Positions 20,669-33,959 of a DNA stretch of 64,000 bases are shown in pieces. The translations under genes were made by a program, and so were the position numbers. Source of the DNA: Nectonema munidae (Eukaryota > Nematomorpha > Nectonematoida > Nectonematidae); NCBI GenBank assembly GCA_030549495.1, contig JAUIRK010000960.1:587501-651500 (forward strand). The letters run 5' to 3'. The notes under the pieces are model-generated. The model was not told where the DNA came from. It searched no databases and saw only the letters and a program-made list of their open reading frames with translations. Numbering within the stretch: the stretch's first letter is position 1; the number at the start of each line of letters is the position of its first letter.

Positions 20669-23600
20669 ATTTAAATCAAGTTCACTTATCCATGTAAGTT
20701 AGCAGCTGCCAGCTGCAACAACGCTATAATAATAATAATAATGCATACTGCACAACGATGTAATTGATTGCAACAGCGGCGCAATAGATCGAAAAGCGTG
20801 TATATTTACTTGAAATCACTTAAAAACCCATTTAAAATTTGTTTGGGCCAAATTCTTAATTTAAACGCCGAATGAAATATAGAAAGCATGACTTAATTAA
20901 AAATGTAATATAATCCGATTACGCATATATATATATAAATTACGGAATAAATTCAAGACCGTTGTACTACTGTCAGTATTTCCTGAAAGAATATAATTTT
21001 ATAATATATCTCTAATTTACAAATTTTCAAGTTGTGGAATTTAGCAAAGTTCCAAATTTAAGCCCCAAGAAAAGTTTAAAAGATTTAAAATTTAGATTCA
21101 AAACATCAAACAAATCAGTACACATTGACTTTGATATCAGTAAAAAACTTTTTGTTTACAGAACTCTCTAAAATGTACAATATTTTCATATAAATCATGC
21201 TATCATAAAATGGCGCTAAAAATGTGTTATGTATATTTTGAATAAACAATGAGTTGTGGGTGAGTGTGGTAGTTACTTTATACTACCCCATTTCTAAGAT
21301 GCAGAAAAGTAGAGTGTTTTAGAAGAGGCCATGGACCGCTTTTAACGATACTCACTGCCACATGTGGCCAGCGGTTTGCAATTTTTAGACAAAATGGAAA
21401 AGACTTGTTATACAATTTGCTGATAGTATTCTAGTAATTGATAGTATCTATAATTTCTCTTAATAAACACGAGGTTCATTGAAATTTTGTTCTTTGTGGA
21501 CTTTATCCTGACAGGGTGTTTCTAAGCTGTCGCATTTTTTACAAGTGACAAATATGAATTTTATACTTTGTAAAGATGGCGTAAAAACATAAATATTTTT
21601 TCTTCTTTTTGTTTGAAATTCAATTAAAATATTTTTGTATATATTTTAGCGCTCACAAATGGCATTCCGAATTGATAGACTTTAATGAAATTTGAATTCC
21701 ATAAATCCATAAAAAAATTTGGGTATGGCTGCTAATTTACCTTGAATGAAATTAATAGCACACATGAGAAATATGTTTTCCTGAGCCATAGAAATTTAAT
21801 GCAAAAAATTAACGAGAAAATTTAATTGATTTTAAGACATTTCTTAATAAGAAGCTTTCAATATCCAAGGTATAGAAGAACTTTTTTATATATAACCTCC
21901 AGTAGTAAATTTTTTCTTAATTTTTTTAAAAATAAATACTTTTAAAAAGTTTGTAAAATTTGCAACTTAAAATGGAGGTAGGAAGGAATTTCAATAAAGA
22001 AAAACAAATTTAAAGTATTTATAAATTAATTTAGTTCGAATAATTAATTTGTTTAATTAAATTATTTACTTTCGCTATATCCTTCATCATTTGACTATTT
22101 TAAAAACTAGATTAATTATTATTTTTCAGAAAATGACTAAAGGATTTTCCATCTCACATATCTTCTAAACTCTAAATTCACAAAGACACTCAAGGTAGGA
22201 AACTGTAAGATTTTTATTGTGTAAAATAAATGCCAAACATTAGCATATGGTAAAATCTTCATCACTCTTTATGAATTTGTAAAATATCGGTCTTGAAGAG
22301 ATTCGATTGAAAAAACCAAGTGACGATGACAAAAAATACACAACATTACTACCATAATCGTAAGCTCTTTCAATTGAGATAAAAAATAAGTGAATTTTTC
22401 AAAAATTTTAACAAAATTCAAAGCTTTACCAATTCTTTAAGGACTAGTGTCTCGAGAAAAATTACTCTTCATTTTTTAGATCTCAAAGCTTTAACAAATT
22501 TCAAAAGACTTCTTAACTTCACAATGAATTATGGTGTTCAAAATGTCATAAAAAGCATACTACTTTAGTTAAAAAATTAGGCATTTTCAAAATTTGGTCT
22601 TTTCCAAGTGATTACCACTTTGAGAATCAACGTGACAGCGGTGTCCCAATAAATGATAAGCTATACAGAATCGATTAATTTTTAGAAGGGTTAGGAAAGC
22701 AAAAAGGATAAAATGAAATAAATATCTTACATGTAAAGTTTATTGCATTGTAATGCGCTCAAAAGGTGAAGAAAAATTTGAAAGAGTGAAAAAAGCAAGC
22801 TTGCAAGTATCTCTATCTCTAGTAGCACTCTACACTTCCAACGAAGTTTTCAGGAACTGTGTGAGTTAGCAAAGTTCTTCCCAAATTTAGGAAATGGCAG
22901 GCAGCTATTTGTTATTTGTGAAAGGAGAGAGACACATGACAAAATGGCTGGAATGGAAGTAAGGGCCCACACTCTTTCAGAAAAGAGAAAGATAACGTTT
23001 AATACGGAAAAGAAAAAAAGCGCAACACCTTTGCACTTCCTTGTTGCACCAATGGCCTATTTACAATGCTCACACACACACACACACGATGCTATTCTCT
23101 CCCTATGTATTATATACGTTGCATACAGGCATATCTATCTATCTATATATCTATCTCTATCCCTACTTTGTAGATTCTTTAGAAAGAGAGAGATGAGAGT
23201 GTTTGTTTGTATTTACCTATACATTGTACACTGTATGGATAGATAGATACCTTTATATATTATTTATATGTGTGTAGTGATTACATACATGTATACAATT
23301 CTCATTTACACATTATTTAATACTCGAATTTATACTATATTGCGCGACTCTCATTGACTTGTGAATGGAATAAAGATGTATAGTTTTCTATTATTACAAA
23401 GCATATATGTCACATATTACTACCAACTAATATATAATATACATTTTTTCTATACATATATGAAATAATTGCATACATTATACATACATATTACGTATAT
23501 ATATATACATATACAATACTAATAACCTTTGTAAGGGGGTGTGTTAATTTTCACTTAAACTTTCAGTAACATAAAGTGAATTCGCAAAAAAGAAATACGA

Positions 23601-26346
23601 AATGACTTAAAAGGATATAGTACTTCATTTTTATAATTCAAATTTGCTTTGTTTTTTTTTGGTTAAAATCGATGTATAATTTTTTGTCTATTGAAATAAT
23701 GATTCTTTTTTTTTTATTTCAACCAAGATCAGAATTTCTTTTAACTTCCTAAGATTTAGAATCGTGCAGAGTTGAAACTAATAATATCAAAATCCTAGAC
23801 AAACCGAATTTGTTTGTTACCCCCATGCGATTTCGGTTTAGAGAGGTTTCATGGTATCTTATATTGAATAATATTTTTATTCCTTTGATAAAAAGCTTCA
23901 TACTGTTTTCCTTTAAAAAGCTTTATATATATAATTCGCAATCCATGTTTTCATTTTCGCCCCAAAATCACTCAAGATTTGTGCTTCCTTCTCGATGGGG
24001 TGAAATATTCAAAATTTTATGTTTTAAATTCAGAAAGCAAATTTCTGGCTCCGCAATTGACCACAGGCATATAATTAATTCCAAATACATCAACGGATTA
24101 ATCAATAAGCGGCACATATGTTGACATACGTGTATTTTTTCTTAATTTGATTTCGGAATTTTTTTATTATGAAAAAAGTTTAAACCTGTTTAAACAAGTA
24201 ATTTATTATTTGTACTCATCATTTAAATTCAAATAAAATTTTTTTTTTAATTTTTTACAGTGGGGGGGGGGGGGGGGGGGATAACCCATAATTACCAGAA
24301 ATTATTACAAATTATGCGCTATACTTTTGCAACATTGTGTATAACATTTAGCAATACAAAATTTTTTAATCTATTCTTTTTTGATTTATTTAAGGTGTTT
24401 AAAAATAATGTTGCTATATACATATGGTTTTTTTGTTTTAAAATGACATTTTACTTTTTCATGTGTGTGTTAGATATAAATGGAAAAAGTATTACTTTTT
24501 TTTATAAAAATTATACAGAAAAAATCTTTTTAAACTTAGAATATTTTTTCGGGGGTTCTTTCTTTATATTTTCGATTATAATTATGGAAAAGAAGTGTTA
24601 ACCATATTGATTCAAATTTAGAAATTATATATACCTGTTGAAAGAAAAGAATGTAATGGCATACATATTTTTTAATTCTTAAATATGATTGACATTAGGG
24701 TTAATTACGCTAAATTTTTTCGAAAATTAATAGATACTGTAAAAAATAGAAGAGAAATCTACATTGATTTATGAATAGAACTGACAAAGCACTCAATTTG
24801 AGTATAGAACGAAATTAAAGAAGAAACTAACAAGCAGATACGGAAGAAGCTAAAATTGTTGTTGACGAATTTTATGATGTTTCAGAAGGAAATCAAGAAG
24901 GAAGATGTATGATTTGTGCTAATATGTAACTAATCAATTTTTGATACAAAAATAAAGTGTTCTTCCTATTTACAAAAAAATTGTTAAAAAACGCGATCTT
25001 TTTTCTGCTTCGTGTTTAGTTAATTTTTTTTATAAAATTTCATTTTATTTAGAATATGATATTTTTGTGTTCAATTAAATAAAATTTTTATAGTTGCGTT
25101 TTGTTCCATTATATAAACTGTTACAACATCAATATTTTTAGGCGTCAAAAATATTTCATTTAAAATGATATGTTAGCAAATCTTATTTACTTAATTAAAT
25201 TTTCTAATTAAATGGCATTCTCATTTAATGAATATGCTTTCAATCTGTTAAAAATCGGATTCTAACTCTCTAAACAAAGTATAATAATATATAAAGCATA
25301 TCAACTATGAAATTCTGACATTTTTACACTTTCTGATTCGAATTTACCAGCTTTTCCAAAGTAGTCTTAATCTCATATCATCACCAATTATATGTATTTA
25401 GGATGCCATGATTCCAAGTCTTATGATCGTATCAATTTTTAGATATAATAATAAAATCAATATTTGTAATTGCAATGATAATGCGCAATTCTTCCACATA
25501 AGAATTTGCAAAATAAAGACTTCTTCTTCTTCTTCTTCTTGATGCAAATAAGTACAATAAACAAACTAACTCAAAAATTAACTAACCAAGTTAAAAAAGA
25601 CACACTAAATAATCGCATTAATTTTTTATATGTTAGTTATAAACATTTAAAAATTTTAATGATAAAAGATAGAAATCATTATTCATATCTAAAAAGGAAA
25701 TAAGTAGTAATATTGCGATTTGAAGAGTAAATCAGATTGCAAAATATTGATTTAATATTTATATAGTTAACTTTACTACCAAAAATGGCAAATGAATTAT
25801 TAATAAAATTATTCGAACAATCTTTTTACTTTATTTAATTTTTAGTGGATATTAAATTTTTTGATAATAATTTTGCCCACATTGATAGAGTTTACATTAT
25901 TCTGAATAAATTTTGATAAAATTTTTGCCTTTATATGGCGTTAATATGCACATATTAATTCTTTCAACATAAACTAGAATATTGTAAATTTTTTAATATT
26001 TTTTCTAGAATTATTACATATTTGTTTAATTATTATTATTATTATCAATAACAGAAAGTTTCCCCATTACATCAAGATTTTTTCAAACTTTCACATGTTT
26101 CATTCATTCATTTGAAAATATAATTTTTTTTCCGAAAGTAAGCGACAATTACCTAGAGTCTAGACTAACAACAACTTTTCGCAGGCTATCTTAGGAAAGT
26201 TACAACATATATGTAGACAAAATAATGAATGTGTTATTTTAACTAAATTTTATAAGGACAGTATGTAGTTTTATGGGTTTCATTCTTTGTTTTAAAAATA
26301 TTTGGCAAATAAATTGCGTGATAAATCTGAATTTTTTTCCCAACAG
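20669..26346. other. AT-rich DNA with microsatellites, no gene supported
   Basis: From 22,860 to 22,960 a slightly GC-richer patch reads ATGGCAGGCAGCTATTTG.. and runs into a donor-like GAAGTAAGG at about 22,957, but there is no homology to lean on. From 23,070 to 23,490 there are CA, TCTA and ATAC microsatellites. A 19-base G-run follows cagt at 24,262-24,280 and may mark a hAT terminus whose partner I cannot find. At 25,509-25,545 'caaaataaagacttcttctt' looks like a LINE 3' tail. The frames at 23,810-24,124 and 24,260-24,601 (+) have AT-driven composition and no motif. Confidence 0.4.
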
Positions 26347-26676
26347 TGGTATTTGCTCAAGTGATTGCGAAAAGTTCACTCCACTGCATTCTCCCTATAG
26401 ATATAGAAAGCGCGTCTTTTAAGTCTATGTGTACAGTGTACACGCAATCCCTCTCTCTTTGTGTACACCGTTGCTATACACACAGAGATAACAAAGAACA
26501 TTGAAAAGAGTGCTGATAATGCTGATGATCGGTGCACCAGCTTCCCTCAAAGTGATGATGAGTCGCTTCGTGGAAGAAGCGCCGCTACAAATAGGAGGCA
26601 TCAAACTCTCTTATTTGCAAGTAGAAGGTAGCGCTTGTTTACAGTTAAATAGGTGTAGTGTAGTGTTTTGAATAAA
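26347..26676 (+). CDS. Candidate terminal exon of an unknown host gene
   Basis: A strong acceptor (aatttttttcccaacag) ends at 26,346. One frame beginning at 26,348 stays open for 24 codons (GICSSDCEKFTPLHSPYRYR, then KRVF) and stops at 26,422. An AATAAA follows at 26,671-26,676. The stretch 26,340-26,990 is clearly richer in GC than its surroundings and is not obviously a transposon. The other two frames are also partly open, so the reading frame is not proven, and no upstream exon was identified. The alternative is a promoter or CpG-richer regulatory region. I do not recognise the protein. Confidence 0.3.
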
Positions 26677-27044
26677 CGCGACAATTTGGGTTAAACGTAA
26701 GCCAAAGAGCACTACCGGGTTCTCCACACTCTTCTTTATCTCCTCTCATTCATATCCCTTCACCTTTTCTCCATCGCGTATATCAGCTAACCCATCACGA
26801 TACATACGCTTCCATAGATTCACCCTCGTTGTTCACATTTTTCCTATTATATCACTTTACCTACTACACTTTCTCACAACACTTTTGCTGCGTCACAAAG
26901 AATGCATTAAACTTTCAATGATACCTCTTGCCTCTTTTGTCCATCAAAAGCATGCACTGTTTTTATTCGCTTCACACAGCGTAATAAAGATGATTGACGT
27001 ATATATGAATTTGAATGAGAATCGATTTACTTGATGCTTTAACT

Positions 27045-30000
27045 CAGTGGTTCCCAACCTTTTTCTTCCCAACGCCCCCTTATTTGAATTTTTTTCCCAC
27101 CGCCCACCTATTTCTAACACTTCAAAAAGTGGAAAAATAAAATACTATTTTGTATAAAAAAGTAAACAAAAACCAGGTTAAAAACTTTTTATATAAAATA
27201 AATTTAAAAAATATAAACAATGAATTTTTTTGAAAATTCAATGGCTTCCTTACGGCTGGTGATTTTTCATTATTTCACTGAAATTAGGCTGTATATTTGT
27301 AAGTTTAAGTCTTAAGTCGCCTGTTTCATCTATTTTCAGCTTATTTCTTTGTTTATTTTTAAAATATACCGACCTGTTTCCACCAAGTTTGTGGAAGGAA
27401 AGGCAGAAAATAAAATTTTGATTTCTTGCCAAAGGTTTGGGTGTACAAATCGCCTCTCTATCCAGAATTTTTAATATGTTGACAGAGTGAACAAAGCTTT
27501 TGCTTCAATGTCATTTTGCAAGTCAATCATTTCTTCTTGAATTTTGTAATTAATTTGTTCGACATCACACTTGAAAGGATCAAAACATGACTCAAGAACT
27601 TGAATAACAATTAAGTCTTTAAATCTTTGTTCCATTTCGGATTTTAATAAATTTATGTGATCCAAGTACACTTTTACAGCATCATTATCAATTTTCTTTC
27701 CTTCTTTGGAAATAGAATTAAGATTAGGAAACTGATGAAAATCACGACGGCATAAACTTGAAGCAAATATCTCTAATTTGCTGATGAACCCACCAATAGT
27801 TCTTTTAGCCTTTATTAGATTTGAAGAGTTTCCTTGAAGTTTGAGATTAACGTCATACAATTTTACAAAAATATCGGCCAGATAAGCAATATCGTTTTTA
27901 ATTAAACTTATGTTGTCATATGTTTCCTTATCCTCATCTTTAAAAAAAATCAAGAATGCTCTCATAAAGTTCAAAAAATATTTGGAGACAATTTCCTTTT
28001 GAGAGCCATCTCACTTCGGTGTGCATTAAAAGAGAGCTAAACTCTTCTTCATTATTCCTACAAAGATTTTGAAAAATCCTATCCTTAAGTGAGCGTGTCT
28101 TTATTTTATTAACTGCTTTTATAACAATTTGTAAGGATTCAAAAAGGCTTGGTGACATCATTTTGCCAACAAGATGTTGTCTATGAATCACACAGTGAAT
28201 TGTTAAAATTTCTGAACAAATTCTTTTTAAATGAGCTAAAAAAACCTTTATATCGGCCAATCATTGACTGTGCGCTGTCTGTTGCACACGCTAAAATATT
28301 TTTCAATGGAATGCCTTTTTCAAGAAAAAAGTTTTCTACGACTTTAAAAATTGTTGAACCCTTTGTATCACTAACCAAAGAGTTCGCAAATAAAAATTCC
28401 TTTGTAATTTCTGAATTGTCATTGATGAATCTCACATATGCAAGCAAAATCGACTGATTGCTGATCACTGTAGATTCATCTACCTGTAAAACAAATTCTT
28501 TAAACTTTAACTGCTCACATAATGTAGTTTCTACATTTTTTGACATTTCATTAATTCTTGTCAATACTGCGTTGTTACTCAAAGGAACAAATGAAAGTAA
28601 ATTATTATCACCTGAACCAATCATTGTGCCAACACATTCTTTGATACAAGGTAGTATCAAATTTTCTCCAATATTATGGTGTTTGACTGTTTTTGCAATA
28701 AGTAGAGAAATTTTGTATGATGTCAAAAGTCCATTTTCAAGATTACTTGAATTTTTAAAATTATTAAAATTCAAGCATTGTTTTTTATGTTTTTCTTTCA
28801 AGTTTTTGAAATACAGTTCATATTTATTAACTTTGTCAGGATGAATTTTTTCCAAATGGTTACTTAATCGGGAAGCCTTCATCGCTTCATTAGAAAATGT
28901 TTTACCACAAATTAAACATAGAGGTAACTTATCATTACTGGGACATTGAATGAAACCAAACTTTAAATATTCTGAAGAATATTGACGAAGTTTTCTCTTT
29001 TCAGACATTCAAATTGTGAAACGTGAATTAAATTCTTAAATATCCAATTAAGCATATTAAAATTATTTGGTAAGATTGAGTAATTTTAGAATATAAATAT
29101 ATATTTAAAATCTTTTTTGTTTCTCATTTTGGGAATATTATGACTTATTGTATTTCAGAATATAAAATGCTTCCTGAGCAGTAGCGATTCTGGTTTTCAA
29201 AAGTGTATGGGCATCACAGAGGCCAACTTTTCAATTTATAAAACTCATAATTTTTCTAAGAATTAACAATCTCACTTGTTTCAATTATATTTATGCATTT
29301 AATGTGCTTTTTTTATTTTACTCAAATCATCATCAAAATTATTTGAGGACTTTCTTGAAACTATATATTTTTTAAACTTAATACTTATCATGTTTGATTG
29401 AATAAATTAGAAAAACAAAAATAATTATCGTAAAAATGTACTATTATCATTTATTTAATTTACACACTTGTACACATTTAAATAACTTATATGCTCAAAT
29501 AAAATAAGTCATAATATTCCCAAAATGGAAAAAGTTTTTTTGCTAACATAAAACGACACTTCAAATATTTTTGATAGTTTTTTACAAAATTTAGAGTTCA
29601 AAAAACAGTAGAAGGGAAGGCAGATATTGCCCTCTCTCTTAGAATCGGCACTGCTCTTTGAGCTTTACCATGCTAATATAATATATTTACATCTTTATAA
29701 GTATTTAAATTAATTGATCTTATTAAGTTCAAAAAGGGTAATACAACATGATAGCACTTCTTTGAAGAAAATAAAATACAATATCAGTTACAGTAGAAAA
29801 ACGGCATACTTGAACTCAAACAATTTTTAATGAAAAGCTGAACGAAAAATTAACTAGAAATTAGAGAAATTCTAATTAGAAAATTTTGCGGTAAAACTAT
29901 GAAGAGTTTTGTGAAATTAAAGTAGAAAGAGAGGAAGATAAATTTGGTTTCTAAATGGCATGAAAAAAGCAAGTTTCACTCGTCCTTCTCTGACGCCTAT

Positions 30001-30550
30001 GGTGAGGTATTGCTGCCTCTTTGGAAACTTAACTTGCAGTCAAACAAAACGCACCATACAGCTTGTCACATAAGGTGATAAAGCAGGCTACCCTCCAAAC
30101 ACTGCCAGGTATTTTTTCTTCATCATCTTAAGTGTTTTTATTTCAATAGAAAAAAATTGACAAGCCTAGCTGCTATTTTGCAAACATCCTCACAAACAAA
30201 ATAGTAGTCCTGTCGAATCCAAGCCTATACCCTTTATACATCTTTGTACAGAAAGAGAGATTCAATTTTATCATCACGCGTTAGTGTCGTAGATAAAAAT
30301 ATTCACAGCTTTGCTAAATAATCATTCAATTCTGAAAGCATGTGCCTATGTGTCATCATGTGCCTGTGCAAACCAGTTAGCGATGTCAAGCTCATATATT
30401 TTTGTAAGGGTCTTACGTTCCTTCTAAAACAATATATCAAAGATACAATACATTTTAAGAGACAAATTTCATCCAACGCCCCCCTCAGGGCCCTCTTGAC
30501 TTTAAACACCCAAAAAAAAGTTATAACGCCCCCCAGTTTGGGAACCCCTG
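27045..30550 (-). mobile_element. hAT DNA transposon, BED-finger type, broken
   Basis: The left terminus is CAGTGGTTCCCAACC at 27,045. The right terminus is ..TTTGGGAACCCCTG ending at 30,550, an inverted match to the left. The flanks ctttaact (27,037-27,044) and ctgtaact (30,551-30,558) are 8-bp target duplications differing at one base. The element carries a transposase on the minus strand between 29,008 and 27,250. C-rich DNA just inside each end (aacgccccctta on the left, aacgccccccag on the right) is shared by both ends. The total length is about 3.5 kb, normal for the superfamily. Frame breaks make it inactive. Confidence 0.9.
27250..29008 (-). pseudogene. hAT transposase (ZBED5/SCAND3-like), frameshifted
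   Basis: The first open stretch (29,008-28,181, 275 codons, own ATG) has a BED-type finger with CLIC near residues 31-34 and an H-x4-H pair ending in KIHPDK near 52-57. It then carries VDEST (first catalytic Asp) and ATDSAQSMIG (second catalytic Asp). A second frame (28,260-27,940) continues with HCVIHRQ and EVRWLSKGNC. A third (27,974-27,471) carries the helical insertion domain with EMEQRFKDL. A fourth (27,432-27,250) ends with RNKLKIDETGDLRLKLTNI and PNFSEIMKNH, the C-terminal dimerisation end. There are therefore at least three frame changes plus an in-frame stop. All parts are present and in order, so decay is moderate. Confidence 0.9.
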
Positions 30551-30669
30551 CTGTAACTGAAGCTATACAAGCATGAGTGGATCTTGAAATTATAGGAAAT
30601 TGATCAGTTTTTTTTATCATGTTCTTACAATTTAGCCTCAGTATTGTCAAAAGGGGTCGGCGACTTTTT

Positions 30670-30860
30670 TTGAAATTGTGTGCATTTTTGCAAATTTAAT
30701 TCCTAAATTGTCTTTATTCAATTCTAATTTGTCTTTTTTAACTCGCAAATTGTCTTTTTTCAATTTTATTCTATGTTTTAGAAATAGCGGGTAGAAATAA
30801 AAAAAAGACAAACTAGAACTTAAAAAAGACAAATTAGAATTGAAAAAAGAGAAAAGTAAA
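30670..30860. repeat. Degenerate minisatellite, same theme as 14.6-15.3 kb
   Basis: Units such as aattctaatttgtcttttt recur first in one orientation (30,690-30,770) and then in the opposite one (aaaaagacaaattagaattg, 30,805-30,850), making an imperfect inverted arrangement. The minus-strand open frame here is a shadow. The theme matches the A-rich array at 14,640-15,290. Confidence 0.65.
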
Positions 30861-31066
30861 AAAAAGTTTAAAGCTGAAAGCTAGTATAGAGTATAGTGTA
30901 AATAAATGTTTCATAAATTCTTTTATAGTTTAATCATAACTTTAAATCATATGAAGGAGGAAGGCATTAGAGGGGGAATTGCCCAGGGGCGCCACACCTA
31001 GGGGCGCCATTTAATTTTACTACCTATGGAGCACTATGGGGCAAGCCCGCCTCCAAAGTCTGTAAA

Positions 31067-31168
31067 ATGGCTCTTATGAGGATTGAGAAAGAAATTCTCG
31101 ATTGTGTTGATTTTGACGAATTCCGCGATAATTTTGCTGCTGCTAAAATACGAAAAATGAACATCTAA
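31067..31168 (+). pseudogene. C-terminal scrap of a TTF-type hAT transposase
   Basis: Thirty-three codons (MALMRIEKEILDCVDFDEF.., ending AAAKIRKMNI and a stop) match the very end of TTF/ZMYM-type hAT transposases, where an 'IE.E....D....I..FA..KARK' pattern is usual. Nearby gaggggcgccacac-type sequences at 30,985-31,015 and ggagcgccacgatcc at 31,305 may be remnants of its termini. Nothing else of the transposase is present. Confidence 0.6.
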
Positions 31169-32079
31169 TGGAGACTGTCTTCCACTCAGTCAGTATATAT
31201 CTGAATTATTTTTTTTCTAAATCACTGTTTAAGCCAGAATGGGGTGGGGATGAGTGAGAAAAGAAATAGCAAGGGGTGAGGTTCTTCATTCAGGAACTTT
31301 GCCTTGGAGCGCCACGATCCCTTGATACGGCCTTCATCATAACCTACCTTTTCAAGAGAATAAAAAAGTAGTCCATGATAAAACATTCATTTTATCCTTT
31401 ATGAGCATATAGAATAGAATATAATTTATTTCGCATACATCAAATAGAATAGACTAATAAATGAAAAATATAGATGTTGGTAAAAAGAAAATGTAAAATT
31501 AGGTTGTTGGACATGGTAAAAGATGTAGGATGCGAGGATAAACAAAAGGCCGAAGGGCCGCTGAGATGCTTAAGATTATATATACCAAAAATCATCGAAG
31601 AGCATAAGATATCACCATCAAGTAAAATAAGCACATTGCGTTTCATTCGAATACAGTGCATTAGGAATAAAGAATTAAGGTGTATATGAGTAAACTTAAA
31701 TATTAAAGAAAAATATGGATAATATGATATATATATATAGATACAGAAAATGAATAATGTTAAAATGGCTGCTTTTAACCAGTCAAACTCTCATACAAGT
31801 ATAACAGTTGGATATGGAGCAAGAAGACTCATATTCTGAAGTATATATGTAATGTGTGAGTTCGAATTGTAAAACATTGGGAGTTTATGGCATATAGATT
31901 ATTTAGAGTTGGATAATCTACTAAAGAAAAAGACAGTCAAAAAAGAAAGAAATCTGGGAGAGATTCTTTGTTTTTCAAAATTAAAAGAAATAATCCCGTT
32001 AAAAATATCCGGTGATAGACATTTGAGGTACTTTTGGATAAGGAAGGAAAACTAACTTGAATTTATATATATATCGGGT
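31169..32079. other. AT-rich intergenic DNA, no gene recognised
   Basis: Overlapping opposite-strand frames at 31,440-31,689 have no recognisable motif. I see no termini, array or splice-like structure worth naming apart from a TATA microsatellite at 31,725-31,740. Confidence 0.4.
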
Positions 32080-32307
32080 CAGGGATGGACCGAGAGGGGG
32101 GGGGGGGGATAGGGGGATGCATAACCCACCAGCAATCTATTCAAGAAAAATTAAGGTTGGAGTCCACCCTAAAATAGAAATCAAAATTGATGAAGTCATT
32201 GATCGATTTTCAAAGCAAAAAGAAAGAAGAAAAGACTTTGTAATTTAATTTTAATCATTTATTTTACATACGTTTTCAAATTTCTTCCCTAATAAAATGT
32301 ATAGTAT

Positions 32308-32338
<31 letters not shown>

Positions 32339-32364
32339 ACAAAAGATTTCTGGATCCCCCACTG
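32080..32364. mobile_element. hAT-type MITE with G- and C-tracts
   Basis: The left end is CAGGGATGGACCGAGAG and the right end reads CAGTGGGGGATCCAGAA on the other strand, a degenerate inverted repeat (about 11 of 16). The flanks tatcgggt (32,072-32,079) and tatcaggt (32,365-32,372) are 8-bp target duplications with one mismatch. A G-run lies just inside the left end and a ~30-base C-run at 32,309-32,338 near the right end. The open frame at 32,057-32,248 crosses the left border and is spurious. Confidence 0.75.
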
Positions 32365-33663
32365 TATCAGGTATAGTTTTAATAATATAAATGCTCTTTA
32401 AAGATGGGTGAAGCACAAATCTTTAATATAGTGAACCACTTTCTCTTTCTCCTTGTACTGATTTCCTCAAAAATGGTTACTCTCTGACAAAAACGAATGA
32501 ATGCTATACTTTGAAAGTCGCCAAATAGCTACTTACCATGTCTGAAATAGAAGACGCGTAATTTTTGGATTTCTTTTACCTTTTTACTTATTCTCGTAAA
32601 TTGTTCTTGCAAAATCGCCTTTCATTTGCGAACGCCCGATATTTAATAAAAAAAAATTTGTAATTAACAAATCTATATTTAAATGATCTTTTGAATGTAT
32701 TCCAAATATGTGAAAAATAAAACATTTATCATAACAGAATCTTTTGTGAAGCCATTATGATAATATATAAGTAAGGATGCACTTGAAGCAGTCCTCCAAA
32801 AACCCTATTTTTAAAATGAAAATTATTCCAAAAAATTAGAATGATAACTTACATTGCATTTTCGTACTGAATAATATGGAAATAAAGTATCTTTATGAAT
32901 TGAACTCTTTCAAGCTTTTCTTATGCGTTGTGTTCATCCTGGAATTTCAGTAGCAAACATATGCTAGCTGCGATTGTGGAAGAAATTTATGCGATTTGGG
33001 AAACCTTTTTTTTTGAAGAAATGTATAATCAATATGTTTGTTTATTAAATCAAATGAAATATTTTTATATATATAACACAAATTTATAGTTATTTCTTAG
33101 TTTGCTCATTCAAATATCTATATGCAACATAAAATTTGTATTATGTATATTATAAATTTCTAGTGAGTATGGATTTAATTCAAATAAATTACGTAGAATT
33201 AAAATTTCATCAAAATAGGACACGTCCAACCATATTCTAAATTATTTTTTTAACAAAAGAGGAATAATATAAATCAAGAAATTTTCGCTGAGTTAAAATT
33301 TTTATCTATTTGCCAGTTAAAAAATTTAGCGTTGTGTTCTTTTCGAGAGCAATGATAAATTTTCACAATTATCTTCATATGTTTTACTTATTTTTCTTGG
33401 CCGGCGTTTCAGAATATTCGCAAGTTAAATTTTCTCAAAATATCAGCTTTTTGCAAATTTTGTGAAAATAAGAATATAGCCAAAATTTCATCATTTACAG
33501 TTGCACAGTAAACTAAATGTATTCTAAATTTCGGAGCTACTATATTCACCATGTTGTTGGCAGGCAAAATGGCGCTAGACATAATGTCAACGTTCATAAT
33601 TTCAACATCCGTTTTAAGAGGTCATAATGCTGACCCCATGAATTTTACTTAAACATAAAGCAT
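32365..33663. other. AT-rich intergenic DNA, no gene recognised
   Basis: No coding domain, terminal repeat or array is visible. The 62-residue frame at 33,409-33,597 (-) lacks any motif. Confidence 0.4.
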
Positions 33664-33955
33664 TTTACTGCGTCAACTAACTAATTAATTAGATCACTAA
33701 TTAATTAACTAATCAAATAATAATTAACTAGCTCAATAATTAATTAATTAACTAATTTATTGACTAATTAATCAGCTCACTAATTAATTAACTAGTCAAA
33801 TAACTAATTAACTACTTTACTAATTGATTAACTAGCTAACTAACTAATTAACTAGATCACTAATTAATTAACTTGTTTACTAATTAATTAAGTAACCAAC
33901 TAATTAATTAACTAGCTCACTATTTAATAAACTAATCAGGTAACTAATTAGTTTA
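33664..33955. repeat. ATTAATTAAC-rich tandem repeat, left part
   Basis: Variants of 'actaattaattaactagctc' recur at irregular spacing of roughly 20-40 bases. The same array resumes at 35,205-35,345, on the far side of the LINE at 33,960-35,196, so the LINE split a once-continuous array. Confidence 0.85.
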
Positions 33956-33959
33956 ATAA

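Noticed and set aside
22944-23246. Plus-strand 100-codon frame starting MAGMEVRAHTLSEKRK
   Set aside because: Most of it is CA and TCTA microsatellite translated as HTHTH and IYLSIYLS. Only a possible short exon before about 22,957 remains, with no support.
28149-28844. Plus-strand open frames of 102 and 128 codons
   Set aside because: They are antisense to the hAT transposase at 28,181-29,008, whose minus-strand frame has clear domain motifs.
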